DNA from: Devosia salina
GTDB taxonomy: Bacteria > Pseudomonadota > Alphaproteobacteria > Rhizobiales > Devosiaceae
Reading direction: 5' to 3'
NCBI RefSeq assembly: GCF_019504385.1
Contig: NZ_CP080590.1
Coordinates: 724,001-788,000, forward strand
DNA length: 64,000 bases
The notes under the pieces were generated by a model. The model was not told where the DNA came from and made no database searches. It worked only from the letters and a program-made list of their open reading frames with translations. Within the stretch, counting starts at the first letter, position 1; every line of letters starts with the position of its first letter. Both the position numbers and the translations under genes were made by a program. Below are positions 60,709-64,000 of this stretch, piece after piece.

Positions 60709-62679
60709 ATGATTGTCTATTCGGCTTTGTATGACGAGAACATTCTGCATTTCATCGGCCAGTGGCACATGGCCACCGAAGGCGCGCGAATGCGCGATGA
60801 ACTGATCGCATTCCGCCGCCTGCAGCAGCAAGAAGACGAACCCGGCGACGTCGCGAGCTACCGCTTCAACCAGCGGCAATATCACAACATCAAGGACTAC
60901 CAGCCAGGCGTCGACTACCATCCCCATCAATGGGACCCCACCGGCGCGGCGCCCTTCCACATGCCTCGGCTACCCGCTTGGCCGCAGGATCTGGACGAGA
61001 CCTTCCACCTGCATGGCCCGCGGCTCGGCGCGCATTGGCCCAGCCTGCACAACTGGTCCTACCCCGACCTTGTCCACGTCATCGACTCACCGGGCCAGGT
61101 CCTTCTCATCGCCAACCAGGCGATCTATCTCGAAGACAACGACATTCTCGATCTTGTCGGCGGCGACCTGCCCGAACTCGATCCGACCTTGACCCATCGC
61201 CTGCTGGAACTGGCCGCCAGGGCAGAGGCGATCGACCTCCTCAATGTGCTGGGCATGCCCCATAACGAGTCCGACCTGGGGACCATCGTAACGACGGCGC
61301 ACGAGATCGTTTCCGAGCTGACGGAGGACAGCCCCGATGTGGTGGCGCTCGGCCCGAGCCTGTCGGGTGGGTTCATGAACGGTGAGGCCACCGACGAGCC
61401 GCCGCTGCTTGACGACCTGCTCCCGGGCCCCTTCCTGCCGGACCCCGAGGCCGAGCCCAGGGAGACCGACTACATCATCAAGACCCAGAACGAAGTGGGA
61501 GACGGCGGACTGGCCCTTCAGGCCGGCGCAAACATGGCCATGAACGCGGCCGTCATCAGCGATGTGGGCTTGCTGGGTGGGGTCATAGCAGTAGCGGGCA
61601 ATGTGTACCGGCTCGACGCCATCATCCAGTCCAACGCCTATAGCGACACCGATCATGTCAACGGCGAGTTGATCCCGACGGAGGACAACGGCACGACCAC
61701 CGTCAACTACGCCTCGTTCGCACACGTGCCCATGGCCTATGTGGCTCCGACCCCGGCAGGCGAAGACACCGGTGGTCCCGACAACTGGGTCATCAGCGTC
61801 GTCGATGGCGACCTGATCTTTGCCCAATGGGTCGTGCAGAGCAATTTCGTTATCGACAACGACATCCACGTGCTCACCGAGACCGGCGCCTATTCGAATT
61901 TCGTGACCGGCGCCAATATGGCGCACAACATCCTTGATTTCAGCGACCTGGGGAAAGTCTATGACCTGATCCTGATCGGCGGCAATCTCTATGACGCTAA
62001 CATCATCTCGCAGATGAACGTCCTGCTTGATGACGACTGGCTCGATCTGGCCGGGAGCGGCGGGTCTGGGGGGACCAACGAGACCAGCGGCAACCTTCTC
62101 TACAATGGCGCCAGCATCACCAATATGGGCGCGCAGAACTGGCTGGACGGCCTGCCGTCTCACTATCTGGAGGCACTCGAGCGGCTTTCCGCCGGCGGTG
62201 GCAAGATGCCCGAAGGATTTGGCGATGATGCGGCCTTTACCGGCTTTGACACCATTTCGGTGCTGGTGGTCACGGGCAATGTCTATGACCTTTGCTACAT
62301 CAGCCAGACCAATGTGGTCGGCGACTCCGACCTGGTTGCCGCCGCCGAAGCGGCTGCCCTGCAGAAGGCCGTGGATAGCGGCAGCAATTGGGACATTTCG
62401 ACGGGGGAGAATGCACTGGTCAACACGGCCTCCATTCTCGACACCGACAGCCTCGGTGACATCGCCTATGTCGGTGGCCGGCTCTATTCGGACGCGGTGC
62501 TGATCCAGTCCGAAATCCTCTCAGGGCCCACCGAGGGCGGCCCGGACGCGCTGGTCAACGAGGCCATCGCCTTCATTACCGCCGACGACTGCGACGGTGT
62601 CTTCACGGCCGATGACGGGGTCAACCTCGTGCCGACCGACAGCACCAGCGTGGACGTCCTGAGTTCCGTTTTGACCTAG
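60709..62679 (+). CDS. Large acidic repeat protein, putative type I-secreted surface protein
   Basis: 656 residues; an almost Cys-free acidic protein without signal peptide. N-terminal third is unlike anything I know. From about residue 258 there are at least four related units: 'GANMAMNAAVISDVGLLGG' ... 'VAGNVYRLDAIIQSN' (258-310), 'GANMAHNILDFSDLG' ... 'IGGNLYDANIISQMNV' (375-440), 'VVTGNVYDLCYISQTNV' (519-540), 'GENALVNTASILD' ... 'VGGRLYSDAVLIQSE' (564-602). The consensus G-N-x-Y-x(4)-I-x-Q-x-N suggests beta-stacked, perhaps amyloid- or solenoid-like structure. An exporter gene starts 9 nt after its stop. Confidence 0.7.
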   Translation: MIVYSALYDENILHFIGQWHMATEGARMRDELIAFRRLQQQEDEPGDVASYRFNQRQYHNIKDYQPGVDYHPHQWDPTGAAPFHMPRLPAWPQDLDETFHLHGPRLGAHWPSLHNWSYPDLVHVIDSPGQVLLIANQAIYLEDNDILDLVGGDLPELDPTLTHRLLELAARAEAIDLLNVLGMPHNESDLGTIVTTAHEIVSELTEDSPDVVALGPSLSGGFMNGEATDEPPLLDDLLPGPFLPDPEAEPRETDYIIKTQNEVGDGGLALQAGANMAMNAAVISDVGLLGGVIAVAGNVYRLDAIIQSNAYSDTDHVNGELIPTEDNGTTTVNYASFAHVPMAYVAPTPAGEDTGGPDNWVISVVDGDLIFAQWVVQSNFVIDNDIHVLTETGAYSNFVTGANMAHNILDFSDLGKVYDLILIGGNLYDANIISQMNVLLDDDWLDLAGSGGSGGTNETSGNLLYNGASITNMGAQNWLDGLPSHYLEALERLSAGGGKMPEGFGDDAAFTGFDTISVLVVTGNVYDLCYISQTNVVGDSDLVAAAEAAALQKAVDSGSNWDISTGENALVNTASILDTDSLGDIAYVGGRLYSDAVLIQSEILSGPTEGGPDALVNEAIAFITADDCDGVFTADDGVNLVPTDSTSVDVLSSVLT

Positions 62680-62688
62680 GGGCAAGCC

Positions 62689-64000
62689 ATGACCGTACAC
62701 CCAGACGACGAGCCGCGGGAGCCCGTGCAGGACGACATTGACCCGGTCGAGTCACCCCAGGACGACAGCGACCCAGAGGGCTATCTCCATCAGATCGAGA
62801 TGGCGGCCGGGACGCTGACCGAAATGGCCGAAGGGGGTGCGGCGGAGCCCCGCGATCCGCATCCCGAAGAGACCGAGGCCAGGCTCTATGCCGCGGTCGA
62901 GGATGCGATCGGCGACGAGGCAGACGAACAAGGCGAGCAACCGCGCGTCGAAATCCAGGAACCGGAGCGGCCCGCCCGCAGCGCGAGGCCGGAGGCGCAG
63001 CCCCGGGAGGCTGACGAAATCTTGACCGCGCGGCCGCTTCGCGAGGCGTCACGGGGCGGCCCGGCCGCTCCACTCTCACCCGTGGTCGACATCGACCGGG
63101 GGCCGATCCTGGCCGAGCAGGACGACGAAGACGACAAGAAGGGGGAAGAAGGGAGCGGCACACCGGCGACCACCAGGGGCAGCCGGCGCGGCACCCCCGA
63201 GGCGCGCAACGACAATGGCGCCAATTTCCACCGCCGGGTCAAACCCGTCAGCTTTGCCGAGGCCTATCACAACGCATTCACCACCGTGCGCCGCAACCTG
63301 GTCCTGGTGATGTTCTTCACCGTCTTTGTGAACATCTTGGTGCTGGCCATCCCGGTCTATCTGTTCCAGATGTCGGACCGGGTGCTGACCAGTCGCTCGC
63401 TGGACACGCTGGTGATGCTCACTGTCTTCGTGATCGGCGCCATCGTGGCCCAGGTGCTGCTCGACGCAACGCGGCGCCACATTCTCATGCGCACGGCGGT
63501 GGAAGCCGAGGTGCAACTGGGCGCGCCGGTGCTGAGCGCCGCGGCGCGCGCCTCGCTCAACAGCAATGGCCGGGAATACCAGACCCTTGCCGACCTGCAG
63601 CAGATCCGGTCCTTCCTGACCTCGGGAACCCTGTTGGCCTTTCTCGATGCCCCCATGGCGCCACTCTTCGTGCTGGTCGTCTATCTGATCCATCCCCATC
63701 TGGGATTTATCGTGGTGGGGTCGTCGCTGATCCTGCTGATAATCGCGACGCTCAACCAGCGGCTGACGGCGCAGCCTTTCGGCGAGGCGAACACCTTTCT
63801 GGGGCGGGCCAATGCGCATCTGGAATCGATGTCGCGCAATTCCCAGATCATCAACGCCCTGGCCATGATCCCCGAGGCCGTGCGCATCTGGGGCAAGGAT
63901 ACAGCCGGCTCGCTGAAAGCCCAGGTGCGGGCGCAGGACCTCAATATCGTCTTTGCGGCGCTCTCCAAGGCCACGCGCCTGGTCACCCAGGTCTCGCTGC
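62689..64000 (+). CDS. Type I secretion ABC exporter (PrtD-like), N-terminal part, runs off the window
   Basis: Open from ATG 62689 to the window end (about 437 codons). The first 190 residues are highly acidic and proline-rich with no structure I recognise (DDEPREP, EEGSGTPATT). Then the exporter transmembrane domain begins: 'LVLVMFFTVFVNILVLAIPV', 'YLFQMSDRVLTSRSLDTLV', 'FLDAPMAPLFVLVVYLIHPH' and 'LGRANAHLESMSRNSQIINA' fit PrtD/HlyB-like type I ABC exporters. The ATPase domain is beyond the edge. Normal PrtD proteins start within about 20 residues of the first span, so the long acidic leader is unusual. Likely exports the two preceding proteins. Confidence 0.78.
   Translation, partial: MTVHPDDEPREPVQDDIDPVESPQDDSDPEGYLHQIEMAAGTLTEMAEGGAAEPRDPHPEETEARLYAAVEDAIGDEADEQGEQPRVEIQEPERPARSARPEAQPREADEILTARPLREASRGGPAAPLSPVVDIDRGPILAEQDDEDDKKGEEGSGTPATTRGSRRGTPEARNDNGANFHRRVKPVSFAEAYHNAFTTVRRNLVLVMFFTVFVNILVLAIPVYLFQMSDRVLTSRSLDTLVMLTVFVIGAIVAQVLLDATRRHILMRTAVEAEVQLGAPVLSAAARASLNSNGREYQTLADLQQIRSFLTSGTLLAFLDAPMAPLFVLVVYLIHPHLGFIVVGSSLILLIIATLNQRLTAQPFGEANTFLGRANAHLESMSRNSQIINALAMIPEAVRIWGKDTAGSLKAQVRAQDLNIVFAALSKATRLVTQVSL

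Overview
The window is about 64 kb of high-GC bacterial DNA with tightly packed operons, many stop/start overlaps of 4 nt, and numerous ABC uptake systems. Gene content (UgpC/MalFG-type and Rbs-type sugar importers, FadR/GntR and LacI regulators, Liv-type HAAT importers with PAS-LuxR regulators, a cysteine-poor FixK/DNR-like Crp/Fnr protein, PrtD-like type I exporter) points to an alphaproteobacterium of the Hyphomicrobiales, most like Devosia and relatives. That placement is inference from protein style; no rRNA or tRNA is present.

Region 1 (1-4385) is a frayed zone. A MalT-like LuxR regulator runs in from the left edge, loses its DNA-binding domain at about 569, and abuts a thioredoxin-reductase-like gene that has lost its N-terminal FAD motif. 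A SAM methyltransferase, an MFS drug-type exporter and a degraded scrap of a NitT/TauT permease follow.

Region 2 (4386-33607) is a sugar/sugar-acid catabolic island. It holds three ABC importers: UgpC-type with an unusual single-chain MalF-MalG fusion permease, Rbs-type with two permeases, and UgpC-type with separate permeases. Its enzymes are two enolase-superfamily dehydratases, two RraA-family proteins, an IlvD/EDD Fe-S dehydratase, a DapA-like aldolase and a GH2 glycosidase. Five regulators (two FadR-type, three LacI-type) are present, with visible palindromic operators. Import, glycoside cleavage, dehydration to a 2-keto-3-deoxy acid and aldol cleavage form a coherent path; the substrate cannot be read from sequence.

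Region 3 (33759-38024) is a DUF2267 protein, a P-type cation ATPase and a Ca2+/cation exchanger preceded by an FNR-like box.

Region 4 (38021-55262) looks like a ketone-body / short hydroxy-acid module: thiolase, two-subunit CoA-transferase, 3-hydroxybutyrate dehydrogenase-like SDR, two complete HAAT (Liv-type) importers, an alpha/beta hydrolase, two paralogous PAS-LuxR regulators and a sigma-54 enhancer-binding protein. Upstream of the SDR-livGFKHM operon lie a near-consensus -24/-12 promoter and two GTCCG-N6-CGGAC palindromes 32 bp apart. A family of GC-rich palindromic repeats sits next to them.

Region 5 (55240-64000) has a Crp/Fnr regulator with a perfect TTGAT-N4-ATCAA box, a small ORF, an acetyltransferase-TPR protein, a CsgD-like LuxR regulator, two unusual repeat-containing proteins (one with Q/D, N/G/L and D/V low-complexity tracts) and a type I secretion ABC exporter with a long acidic N-terminal extension that runs off the right edge. 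This is the best candidate for an undescribed system: an oxygen-responsive, type I-secreted surface material.

A theme across the window is that each of the five periplasmic-binding-protein genes is followed at once by a strong RNA hairpin before the next transporter gene.
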